DNA from: Agarophyton chilense | Taxonomy: Eukaryota; Rhodophyta; Florideophyceae; Gracilariales; Gracilariaceae | Reading direction: 5' to 3' | Assembly: GCA_030374765.1 (NCBI GenBank) | Contig: JARGXX010000121.1 | Span: 1-64,000 of the forward strand | DNA length: 64,000 nt | In this document: one piece after another, positions 18,187 to 26,949 of the stretch | Position numbering within the stretch: the first letter of the stretch is position 1 | How the letters are laid out: the number at the start of each line of letters is the position of its first letter | The notes under the pieces: generated by a model | Seen by the model: the letters and a program-made list of their open reading frames with translations, nothing else | Database searches by the model: none | What the model was told of the DNA's origin: nothing | Program-made: the position numbers and the translations under genes

Positions 18187-20913
18187 ATGGATTCTTTCGA
18201 AAGGGAGCTTTATCAATGCATTCTGAGAGGAAGATCCTCCGAGGTATTTTTGGGATGTATTGATCTGTTTATAGGCCCCATTATCGGACGCAGCACCTCA
18301 CCGCTTAGACTTTTTCAGGTCTCCAAAGAAATCAGGGCCCCATCTGAGTTTCGACTTTCAGACCCACTGCTGATCGTGAAAGGTATGAAGGGTGTTAGCC
18401 AGGGGAAGCTCCTTGTCCTCAGTGGTTCTCATAGACTGATAGTGAGTGCAAGGCAAATGCTGATTCCTTTGTTACCGTATCAAATAATCGACTTCTCATC
18501 ACTTCACGGAAAATTGAACCTTAGAACTCATGAAGCTCTTATTACTCACCATATAGAATCGCTTCAACCCCGCCCACAAACGTATGGAATCATGCAGCAA
18601 GTGGTTCTATATGGAAAGCTGAAGGAGTACTGGCTCTGGCAGGAAAGCAATAGACTTTCACAGACAAGAAGCGCGAAACCAAAATCCATGACACATTCAA
18701 AGCTGCTTAAACTCTACAAAGGACTTCAAGATCTAACGGGTGACTCGAGCAAATACGCCATTGCTTTTCTTGATTCAAATATGGCAATGAATACTTTAAG
18801 AGGGTACATGTCCGGCGCCGATCGACTTCTCGAGGCCGACGTTGTTTCGGACCTTTGTGTAATAGAAGATTGCGGAGATTCGAAGTTCACTCGAACCACA
18901 CTGAATACTTTGAAGAGATGGCCCGTGGAAAATATAAGAAGAACAGTATCTCTGTGGCTTTCGCAAAGAAGTGAAGGAATGAAATTCATCTGCCAGTTTT
19001 CTGATATCACTGGAAGTGAAGTGGACGGGAAAAAAAGGGGAAGAAAAAGAAAGTATGAGCAAGGAGACACAAGCACGCAAACGTTCCGAACCAAGCCTCC
19101 TAAAGGCTGGGAGCACTATATTGATTGGAGTACTCCGGGATGCGTTGCGCTTTTAGATGAACTTGACCTCATTATACGTAATGAACCAGTGAAGGAAGAT
19201 CCGGATATCAAGGAAGGACGTATACATGTACTCGATGGCACTGAAGAGAAGAGAAAAATTATCAACATGGTGAGGGCAGAGCTGGAGAAGAAGAGGGATA
19301 TTGAAGAAGATGTAGAAGAGTTCAATCTTATACAAATGATCAACAATGCAATCGATGTGCTTGAGACCGAGGGACTGAAGGAAGCTCGACTACTCGTGGA
19401 TGGTGGTACCTGCCAGGAATCTTTCACCTTGGGGAAGAGCGACATGAAATCTATCCAAGCCCTCACAATGGCAAGCGACGAAACGCTTTTATTCATTTTG
19501 AATTTTCTTAACAACTGGACTATGGAATCAATTTCGGAGGTGTACATTTTGCCTTCTATTCTAGTTAGCGGCTGGTGGGACAGTGTTTTCATGGAAGGCA
19601 GCCCTGAGTTGGATGAACTGATTCGAAAGGTGCAGGAACACAAGAATACAAAACAGAATGCTCACGAGATTGTCTGGGACTCGAATATCACCGTCGTCAT
19701 GTTTTGTGGCAGCAATCACTGGTCTATAGCCGTCGTTGCTAATCTCCCGCGACTACTGTACGACCTTGAACACGAGGATGGGTGCTCAAGTGAACCAGTG
19801 CCAGAAAGAGAAAGGAAGACGCATGTGTATTGCTTGGATAGTATGGGGAGCAGTTCCCCTCACAAGGGTCTAGACTCAAACTTGATCCACTATCTGGTAG
19901 CAAGCTATCCAGGAAAGCGCTGTGTATCCAGTTCTACGTTGAGCCGTTTTATTTCAGTGGTCAGTCTTAGGAAAGCTCTTCAGAAGCGCCTGGAATGTGG
20001 ATTCTACGCTACCTACCATATTTCTTTGGTCGCTAAAAACTTCAGTATCTTCCTGGGTGGTTCTGTGACACAAGTTGAACAATATATGAAGATGTGTTAT
20101 TCGAAGTACACATTTACACAGTACAGTCATGACATCCAGGCGCGTCTCAAACTACTTTGCATAGCATACGACAAACAATCACCAAAACCGATCAGGAGCA
20201 CTGTTTACCTTTGGGATGACGACAACGCACATGTGCGAACACTGCCTCTTTCAGAAACGAATGATATTATCCAGGCACAATCTGCCAACGGACCTCCAAC
20301 CTTCGGAAAGCCAGACCCATGCAAAGAGCACTTTGATGAAGGCCCTGTACTCGCAAATAGTGACAAACATTTCGAAAAATGTTCCTGGATCCCTTCTCTC
20401 CAGCAACAACGCTTAGACAGTACGCAGTGTATGTCGACATCTGAGCCTGAGTTTCTTGTACGCAGTATGTCAGAGAGAGCCATCAAGGCCATTGGCAATG
20501 AAGAGGATTTAAAGAAGAAAACGAGTATTCCCCGACTTTTGAATGAGCCAGAGATGAAGAAAGTGAGAGAAGAGCTTGACGATGAGGCCACTATACGAAG
20601 CAAAGTTGAACGAATCATTTCTACGGTGCCTCCAGGACTTGAAAGAGAACAAGACAAGCAGAGGAAGGTTTCACCTCCTGCAAATAGCCAACCACTTCCA
20701 AGCTGCGAGCGCCTGATTCGGAGAGTAAGCAAAGTGCATAGAATTCAGGGTGAAGAAATTTCTGAGTCGGCACCGAGATGGAGCCAAATCATACAAGAAG
20801 GTGGGTATCTAGTACACAAGGTTGAAGATAATGAGATGAAGATGGAGTGGGAAGCATGCATGAAGAATGCCGAGGATCTGGTGAATCGTATGAAGAAAAG
20901 CAGGTCGATCTAA
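18187..20913 (+). CDS. Ulp1-like (C48) cysteine peptidase with coiled or charged tail
   Basis: The first in-frame ATG gives 908 residues; numbers below count from the open-frame start at 17974. The C48 triad is visible: His582 in SNHWSIAVV, Asp622 in YCLDSMG and Cys675 in LECGFYATYH, the usual H-D-C order of SUMO/ubiquitin-like proteases. A basic patch KKRGRKRKYE near residue 350 may be a nuclear localisation signal. The C-terminal ~200 residues are charged and probably helical. Ulp1 domains are often carried by large eukaryotic DNA transposons, and this gene converges on a tyrosine recombinase gene 340 bp away. The likely role is cleavage of a SUMO-like modifier in the nucleus, or service to the mobile element. 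The long N-terminal region (~500 residues) is unrecognised. Confidence 0.75.
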   Translation: MDSFERELYQCILRGRSSEVFLGCIDLFIGPIIGRSTSPLRLFQVSKEIRAPSEFRLSDPLLIVKGMKGVSQGKLLVLSGSHRLIVSARQMLIPLLPYQIIDFSSLHGKLNLRTHEALITHHIESLQPRPQTYGIMQQVVLYGKLKEYWLWQESNRLSQTRSAKPKSMTHSKLLKLYKGLQDLTGDSSKYAIAFLDSNMAMNTLRGYMSGADRLLEADVVSDLCVIEDCGDSKFTRTTLNTLKRWPVENIRRTVSLWLSQRSEGMKFICQFSDITGSEVDGKKRGRKRKYEQGDTSTQTFRTKPPKGWEHYIDWSTPGCVALLDELDLIIRNEPVKEDPDIKEGRIHVLDGTEEKRKIINMVRAELEKKRDIEEDVEEFNLIQMINNAIDVLETEGLKEARLLVDGGTCQESFTLGKSDMKSIQALTMASDETLLFILNFLNNWTMESISEVYILPSILVSGWWDSVFMEGSPELDELIRKVQEHKNTKQNAHEIVWDSNITVVMFCGSNHWSIAVVANLPRLLYDLEHEDGCSSEPVPERERKTHVYCLDSMGSSSPHKGLDSNLIHYLVASYPGKRCVSSSTLSRFISVVSLRKALQKRLECGFYATYHISLVAKNFSIFLGGSVTQVEQYMKMCYSKYTFTQYSHDIQARLKLLCIAYDKQSPKPIRSTVYLWDDDNAHVRTLPLSETNDIIQAQSANGPPTFGKPDPCKEHFDEGPVLANSDKHFEKCSWIPSLQQQRLDSTQCMSTSEPEFLVRSMSERAIKAIGNEEDLKKKTSIPRLLNEPEMKKVREELDDEATIRSKVERIISTVPPGLEREQDKQRKVSPPANSQPLPSCERLIRRVSKVHRIQGEEISESAPRWSQIIQEGGYLVHKVEDNEMKMEWEACMKNAEDLVNRMKKSRSI

Positions 20914-21255
20914 TGGCCCAAGGTTCATGGTACGGTCGTATGTTCTATCTGTCTCTCTTTTCAGATTCCAAGACATAAAATGCAAGGCTGCAAATTTCGA
21001 CAAGGGATCGGCGTTCAACATTTTACCTCTTGTTGCAAACGGATTATCGAGTGAATACATTCTACCTATCCATTCTATAGAGTTTGTTTCTTTCCCGCTG
21101 AACAATGCATCTCCGAGAGATCACAGTAGTGCGCATCATTTACGTTATTCCCTACTTTCTCACCGCGTTTTCTATATCATGGCTCGGAAATGTATCAAGC
21201 GCAGAACTCTCCGTTGCGACCCTTTCTGAACAGAGCATTTCTATCGAACTTTTTC
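20914..21255. other. Convergent intergenic region
   Basis: This gap of 342 bases lies between the stop codons of two convergent genes. I see no gene; it must hold both 3' ends. Confidence 0.4.
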
Positions 21256-23862
21256 CTAAATCTCCTCCTCATCGTCTTCAAAGAGTTGAAACCCACCACT
21301 GGAGAGTTCATCATCATCATCATCATCATCACTGTCACGTCCAATATTTCCCCTTATCACGTTGTCTTTCTCTGGAGTACCTGCCTCACTTACTCCGCGC
21401 TTCACTGGTTTGTCGTCATCTTCTTCATTGAGGACAATGCAAAAATGCTTTGAGATAAGGTCCATGGTTTCCTTGAAGTCAGTGGAGTAGCAAGCAGCAT
21501 ACGTACAGCGCAATTGCTCAACTGATGTGTTCATTTGCTTTGCAACCAATCCCAAAAACTTTTCCTCAGACATGGATTTACCAAGCGATCCAGAACGAAA
21601 CTGATGCAGCATTGATGTGGCGTAGCTGGCGCGCAATGTCATTGCAGTAACTGATTTCAGATCGGGATCTATTTCGCGCATGAACATCTTGATGGAATTT
21701 GAAACATTGGCTGTGGTAAGAAAGTCCCCGTACCGTGAATGCAAGAGAAGTGGCTGACCAGTCTTAGATATCAACTGATCGTTTCTACTGCGATGTAGAA
21801 GAATTGGTCGTACTACTTTGACGTGGAATCGAAGGTATGACACAATCATGCAGGGAAAGTTAACATTCGGAATGTCTAGCGCTCTTGCCGTCTTCTCTGA
21901 AAGCGTGTTGATACCGAGTGTATTTCCGCCATTGCCACCAGCCCTCCCCATTTCCTTGAGCTCTTTCTTAGTCGGACACTGAAGTTTTGCATATGCCTGT
22001 GGCCGTTGTCCTCCACCGCACAAAGCAAGGAGAGCTAGAAAGTTGATGCACCATTTGTCGAGGAGCCCTTGGTTCTTTTGCATCTTCTGCACGCTCTTCT
22101 CATGGCCTTTGCCATTGACATCGGCTGCAAAATTGTTACAAATATCTGAGAGACGACCTCGCGCAAGCCGAACCCCGCGCTTGATATGATCCTCAGTGAC
22201 AATCATATGATTTTGAACGCGTTTCTCAGCCGCCTGCTTCATTCGAGATTCCTTTCGGGCACGTGTTTTAGCGGCGTTGAAGGTTGTACTCAAAAACATC
22301 ATAACCCTTTCCAAGTCAGAAATCTTTTCGGCATTCGTTACGTACCTCATTCTGGCAAACCTGCACACATTGAGGAGTGTGTTGCACTTTGAAGCCACAG
22401 TGCAGCAGGATGCCATGGAAATGAAGTGGTTGATGAAACACTTCATAAGGTTCTCATTTGAAACACATGAAAACAACGAGTTCTTCCGCCATCCCGAAGA
22501 TCGGCGCATCACACAAGCAGAAATACACCAGCGCATAAACTGCCCGGTGATTGACTTCACCAACATAAAACTGGTTCCACTGGAAACATTCATCAGTTCG
22601 CGTGTTTTGTATTTCAGGGAATAGATCTCTTTCAGGTCCTCACAGTTTTCAGGTGTAATTCTGAGACCTGCGTAGGCTGTGAGGCCCTTCCCGACCCTAG
22701 GACATTTCTCCTTCAGCAGAGCGATGGGGCTCGTGAAGAATTCTGGGTCACGAAGGAGCGTATCACGAATCATCATGTGCCACTTTTCTTTGGATGATAA
22801 TTGTTGCCCTGGATCCTTGTGTGTGATCATCAGATCGGGGGCGTTGACCTCGTCTACCTTCCCGTAACCATAAGCACGTCTGGAATTGAATTTCGAACGG
22901 TAGATATCTGCTCGGGAGTGCCAATATGCATCATTCATCTGATCCAGCTCTCTCTCTTGATCTTCGAGAAGACCTGTTAAATCCATGGGTTTTAATTCTT
23001 CACCATCATCTGTGTTTTCTGCTTTCACTCCTTCCTCTTCTCCAATAATATCAACAGTTCTTCCGTCGATGTGGTTCGAGAGCCCCGTTTCATCCTCATT
23101 TTCCCCTTCTCCGTGCTCTTCGGAGTCACTAAAGCTCAAGCGCTGGGGCTTTTCTTTTGACGAAACAAGAACTTTCCCGTCATTTGTTGTATCTCCCACG
23201 GGTTTCTCGAATGCAGGCGGCTGTTCGCCGGAATCACGTGGCGGTAGATAGTGGACATCTTCATGATACTCTCCTTCATCTTCCCATGCTCTCTGCATCT
23301 CATTGTGACCGAAATGTGGAGCATGGTGGGGGTTTCTCATCTTTGTTGTAGATGGAAGCTCGGGAACCACCGACTTCAATCGGTTCTTTCTATTACTCCT
23401 TGTCGTATTGCTAGGATTGGGTTCTAAATCAGACTGTGATGCAAGTGAGGAAGACAAAGTGCCTGGTGGGGTTGCCTTTTTCTTTTTCTTTCGAGGGCCT
23501 TCGTCTTCATTATCGCTTTGAGGAGCATGGAGAGCTTTTTTCACCTGTTGCATAGACGGCAACTCGGGACCCGCAGACGTCAATCGGTTCTTTCTATTTT
23601 TCCTTTCCACAGTGCTTGGATGTAGAACTGAATCAGACGGGGATCCAAGGGAGGAAGACAGATCATCGGGTGGCGTTGCCTGGTTCTTTTTATTTCGAGG
23701 GCATTGGTCTTCATTTTCGCCTCTTCTCGATTGTTTTTGGCGGTGTCTTTCGTGTGTTTCCGACTGGCCTTCACGTCGTGAAAGCTTATATTGTGGTTCG
23801 GGAGATTCTGTGTCGGACGAGATTCCGTAGACGGTGTTAAAAAACCCGGCCGCGTTCGTCAT
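21256..23862 (-). CDS. Crypton-like tyrosine recombinase
   Basis: An ATG at 23862 opens an 868-residue single-exon frame. Residues 1-330 are charged and low-complexity, with an internal duplication: ~50-117 and ~118-184 both run NED..PR.KK..ATPP...SSSL, then NRKNRL, then PELPS. The C-terminal half matches tyrosine recombinases: Arg620 in GGGQRPQAYAKL (first catalytic Arg), Arg744 in TLRASYAT (second Arg) and Tyr788 in LRCTYAACY (nucleophile). The His before the second Arg is replaced by Met741. A poly-Asp stretch ends the protein. Crypton transposons use one such enzyme to move through a circular intermediate. The adjacent Ulp1-type gene suggests a larger, multi-gene Crypton-like element. It could instead be a domesticated recombinase. 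Confidence 0.7.
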   Translation of the reverse strand: MTNAAGFFNTVYGISSDTESPEPQYKLSRREGQSETHERHRQKQSRRGENEDQCPRNKKNQATPPDDLSSSLGSPSDSVLHPSTVERKNRKNRLTSAGPELPSMQQVKKALHAPQSDNEDEGPRKKKKKATPPGTLSSSLASQSDLEPNPSNTTRSNRKNRLKSVVPELPSTTKMRNPHHAPHFGHNEMQRAWEDEGEYHEDVHYLPPRDSGEQPPAFEKPVGDTTNDGKVLVSSKEKPQRLSFSDSEEHGEGENEDETGLSNHIDGRTVDIIGEEEGVKAENTDDGEELKPMDLTGLLEDQERELDQMNDAYWHSRADIYRSKFNSRRAYGYGKVDEVNAPDLMITHKDPGQQLSSKEKWHMMIRDTLLRDPEFFTSPIALLKEKCPRVGKGLTAYAGLRITPENCEDLKEIYSLKYKTRELMNVSSGTSFMLVKSITGQFMRWCISACVMRRSSGWRKNSLFSCVSNENLMKCFINHFISMASCCTVASKCNTLLNVCRFARMRYVTNAEKISDLERVMMFLSTTFNAAKTRARKESRMKQAAEKRVQNHMIVTEDHIKRGVRLARGRLSDICNNFAADVNGKGHEKSVQKMQKNQGLLDKWCINFLALLALCGGGQRPQAYAKLQCPTKKELKEMGRAGGNGGNTLGINTLSEKTARALDIPNVNFPCMIVSYLRFHVKVVRPILLHRSRNDQLISKTGQPLLLHSRYGDFLTTANVSNSIKMFMREIDPDLKSVTAMTLRASYATSMLHQFRSGSLGKSMSEEKFLGLVAKQMNTSVEQLRCTYAACYSTDFKETMDLISKHFCIVLNEEDDDKPVKRGVSEAGTPEKDNVIRGNIGRDSDDDDDDDELSSGGFQLFEDDEEEI

Positions 23863-25019
23863 CGCTCAAAGACTGCCTAAAAACGTGAAGAGTTTGGAAT
23901 GCAGAACGCAACTGTAGGGTTTAGAAGACGTAAGAACCGGATAATAAAAAAAGAGAGGAAATGCAACAGAAGCCGAAGACACTCATCCCGGGTTGGGGAC
24001 AATGTACAAACGAGAAAAGACTCGACTACTACCCTGAGAAACACGAGCTGGCTCTGAAATACTTCTTTTCTGCGAAGATGAGAGCATGGACTGTGCGCAG
24101 GGAGCACAGGGTACACAAACTGGACTTCTCGCTTGTTCCTTACAGAATCCAAATTCACAGTTTATACAGGAAGACGACGGCATTGATGCTTCTACCTTTT
24201 CAGTTCATGCCAAAGTGTATGTACGCGCGTCAGGTTTGTACCTCTTTAATTTCAATTCCAATATCGCCAACTTGCACGGGAACTGATGGATCTCATGGGG
24301 GGGCTCTTTAATTTCTCTTCCAGTATGTAGGCAGTGGAGGTACCACTTGAGAGGTGTATTCGCCAAAACTGATCTCATATTTGCAGTTTGGAATGTATAT
24401 CTGATCATGTGGGGAAGACAGGGAGTTTGTCTGTGCTGCACTGTATACAATCAAGGGAAGGACTGCGCAAGATAGGTAACTCCTCCATCTTTGAGGATCA
24501 TACATATATTCACGCATTGCCGAAAACATGTGTCACGCTAGATCCGTGCTGTATGACGCTTGAGGTGTTGGTGATCTCGTTTCATTCTAAAAATCGTCAG
24601 ACCCCATTGAAACTAAACTGCCAACATCTGCATGAAGTCCTAAAACCCCTACGTCTTCTTCTGAGGCGAGAACCAAAGTCCCGATTTCTGCAACTCGTTG
24701 TTGTGTTGCCTTTGCAAGCGATTATAACGCGAAGAAAAAAACATGGAGTTGTGCGCGTAGTAATGCTTAGGTATTTTTTGCTCATCAGCCCACTCTGACA
24801 TCTTTCTGCTACAAAAAACCATTAGTAGTATAGTAGAAAAAGCTGATGGCTATTCTGGAACGACTAGACTCTTATAAAAGAACAGATTCCAATTTCAAGT
24901 CGTAGTCGTTTAGAAAGCCCTCGGCAATTTTGGGCAAGAATGAAAAACAAAATACAGCAGCGATTGTGAAGAACTCCTTTGTAAACACTGCATGACGCCC
25001 ATGGCCAGTGAGAGCCATG
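23863..25019. other. Gene-poor region downstream of the recombinase promoter
   Basis: Open frames at 23961-24311 and 24388-24798 have no recognisable protein features, and I do not call them. A tRNA-like repeat follows at 25,020. This may be the outer flank of the Crypton-like element; no terminal repeat was found. Confidence 0.35.
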
Positions 25020-25100
25020 CAGTGTGACGAGAATTGAACCCACGATCTCCGGCGGCGTAGCACAGTGTGCAGGGCCAGTGCACACTGTACTACGCCAGCG
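25020..25100 (-). pseudogene. tRNA-Ala-like sequence, probably SINE-derived
   Basis: On the minus strand TGGCGTAGTACAG (A box-like, 25,097-25,085) is followed by a perfect 5-bp anticodon-type stem GTGCA/TGCAC around the loop CTGGCCC (anticodon GGC). A B box, GTGGGTTCAATTC, lies at 25,044-25,031. The variable region is far too long and the TpsiC stem is poorly paired, so it is not a working tRNA. The same B-box wording occurs at 13,313. A SINE head is the best reading. Confidence 0.5.
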
Positions 25101-25424
25101 GATTTCGCTTGGTCAACCATCGACCAGCGGTCCAATTTAATCTAAACTGCGGTCTTACGGTATCCCAATATCCTATGCACAAACCCCTAAACATCGGTAT
25201 GTGTACACAAACACGTATCACAGAGCGAGAGCGGTGGACAACGTGTCATTGGTTTCCAGCGTGTAGTGAACGTGTAATGTATGTCCACGGAAGAGTTCGC
25301 TACGTGTGCCACGTGTTGTCTAGAATGGAGGATACACTCCTCCATTCCCAATTTGAGGATGGTTGCCACAAAAAATCAACCTCAAATCTGACAAAGATGA
25401 TGTCCATCTTCTGAATCCTGTTTA

Positions 25425-25910
25425 AAACGGGAAACAACCGGGGAAAAAGAGTAAAACCCCGTAAACCCAGGTATTTCTCATTCCGTAAAACCGATACACC
25501 CCTGAAAACCCCGATGAAAACCCTTTAAACCGATTAAACCGGGTATTTGTTAAACCATAAATCCGATAAAACCCTTAAAAACCCAAATAAAAACCCTTTA
25601 AACCTCAAAAACACATTTTCGAGTTTCGTCAATCCTTATGAAAACCTTTAAAACCGGGAAAACACAATTGCTTCTATTCTAAAACCCCTGAAAACCATGA
25701 AAACCATGGTAACCCTTTTAAACCCAATCTTAAAACCTTGAAAAACCCTAAAACCAAAAAAAGCTCTCTACAAAACATAGAAAACACAAAAAACCTCGTC
25801 AAACACATTTCCCGGTTTCGCGTTCTCCTTCGAAAAACTAATTCCAAATTCCTAAAACCGCGTAAAACAATACGAAAACCGCACTTAAACCGAAAAACCA
25901 CCCCTATAGT
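25425..25910. repeat. Degenerate telomere-like tract 3
   Basis: About 490 bp in which AAACCC-like words recur every ~8-10 bases with many substitutions. Orientation is the same as tracts 1 and 2 (C-rich strand on top). Decay is much greater, so it looks older. An open frame from 25738 is only the repeat read as protein. Confidence 0.6.
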
Positions 25911-26371
25911 TATAGTAGAAAGAACCCAAATCCGAAGCTTTTCGAAAATTAGATCAGATCATCTAGCGGCCACCATGTTCAACTGTACACTTTGGATTTC
26001 TCTAAGATCCTCCCTCACACGTCTTCCTACGTGTTTAGCCGCGTTACATGCGCGTGCAACGTGTAGTCCAGTGCCCAGAGATGAGTTTGGTATGGCAACT
26101 GTCACAAGTTCATACACACCCGTGGTGTCTCAGACACCCGTTTTGTCTCAGACACCCGTTTTGTCTCGGACAACCTCCATTTTTGGCACCTTCTATCGCG
26201 CTTTTCTAGTCTCGATCAGACTTGCATTTGCGGTGTACTGAGGCCTGCTATTCGGTAGATTTAATCAAAATACATGTCTGGCTGCTTGACCTGCGCCACA
26301 GCATAATTTTTACAATTTTTTGTCTGGCCGGCCCTGTTTTCAACTCAGACACAGACATCAAAAAATTCATT
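25911..26371. other. Gene-free region with a short tandem repeat
   Basis: GTCTCAGACACCCGTTTT is repeated about 2.5 times at 26,127-26,170. I support no gene here. The last bases lead into a possible Tc1/mariner remnant. Confidence 0.35.
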
Positions 26372-26403
26372 GATTTTTCAGCATGCCAAAACACCAATAT
26401 ATT
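26372..26403 (+). pseudogene. Possible upstream piece of a Tc1/mariner transposase
   Basis: The frame reads IFQHAKTPIYS, which resembles the family segment around the second catalytic Asp (like FQHDNAPIHTS), with the Asp position already changed to Ala. It ends exactly where the LTR element begins, and the matching continuation lies beyond the element at 33,527. The match is only ~11 codons, so this is tentative. Confidence 0.35.
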
Positions 26404-26722
26404 CAGGTTTTCGCCCCTGTATTGGGTTTCTTTTGTTGTTTCGCCCCTTTTCTGGTTCTCGGCTCTGGTGCTTGTTAGTGCCCGACCCTCGCCCCGTTTT
26501 TACTCTTCGCCGGATTTCCCCCCATTCTTTGGGATACCCATACCCATTCCCGATCCAACGGTTTCTACCCCTCACCTCCGTCGGTACTGCTGGAATCCGC
26601 CGTGGGAGTTACACCCCACACTACGGGTGGAACGGAGGGCTCTGTCTCTGAGTCTGCCTCCCCCAGGGAGCAAGGCTTTGAACACCTTGAGAGCACTTCC
26701 CGTCGCCGGGTTTTGCTCCACA
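26404..26722 (+). repeat. Left end repeat of chromovirus 1, with primer-binding site after it
   Basis: It matches 33,208-33,526 closely and ends in CTCCACA. Directly after it, at 26,725, is TGGTCTCCCGAGTTAG, a primer-binding site beginning with TGG, nearly the same as in the other two chromoviruses of the window. Confidence 0.8.
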
Positions 26723-26949
26723 AGTGGTCTCCCGAGTTAGAATCCGTTCTCGGACTTTTGGGTTGGTCCTCCACGTGTTGGAATATCTCTTGGAAGAGGA
26801 AGCACCGTCGTGAAGATTTGTTGTAGTGGTCCCCTTGGGAAAGGGTGGAATTAGTTTTTAATTTTGTTTTGTGTTACGTCATCCGTTCTCCGGGAATTTC
26901 GTGATCGAATTTCATCGTTACCCCGAATCTTCGGTGTCGTGTCTGCAGC

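Noticed and set aside
14838-23862. KDZ-type (Kyakuja-Dileera-Zisupton) transposon, suggested by the Ulp1 domain
   Set aside because: The recombinase gene has tyrosine-recombinase residues, not a DDE transposase core.
24388-24798. 136-residue plus-strand frame
   Set aside because: No recognisable motif, poor composition, and no conserved neighbour in phase.
25738-26241. 167-residue frame over the degenerate telomere-like tract
   Set aside because: It is a translation of the repeat itself and has no independent support.
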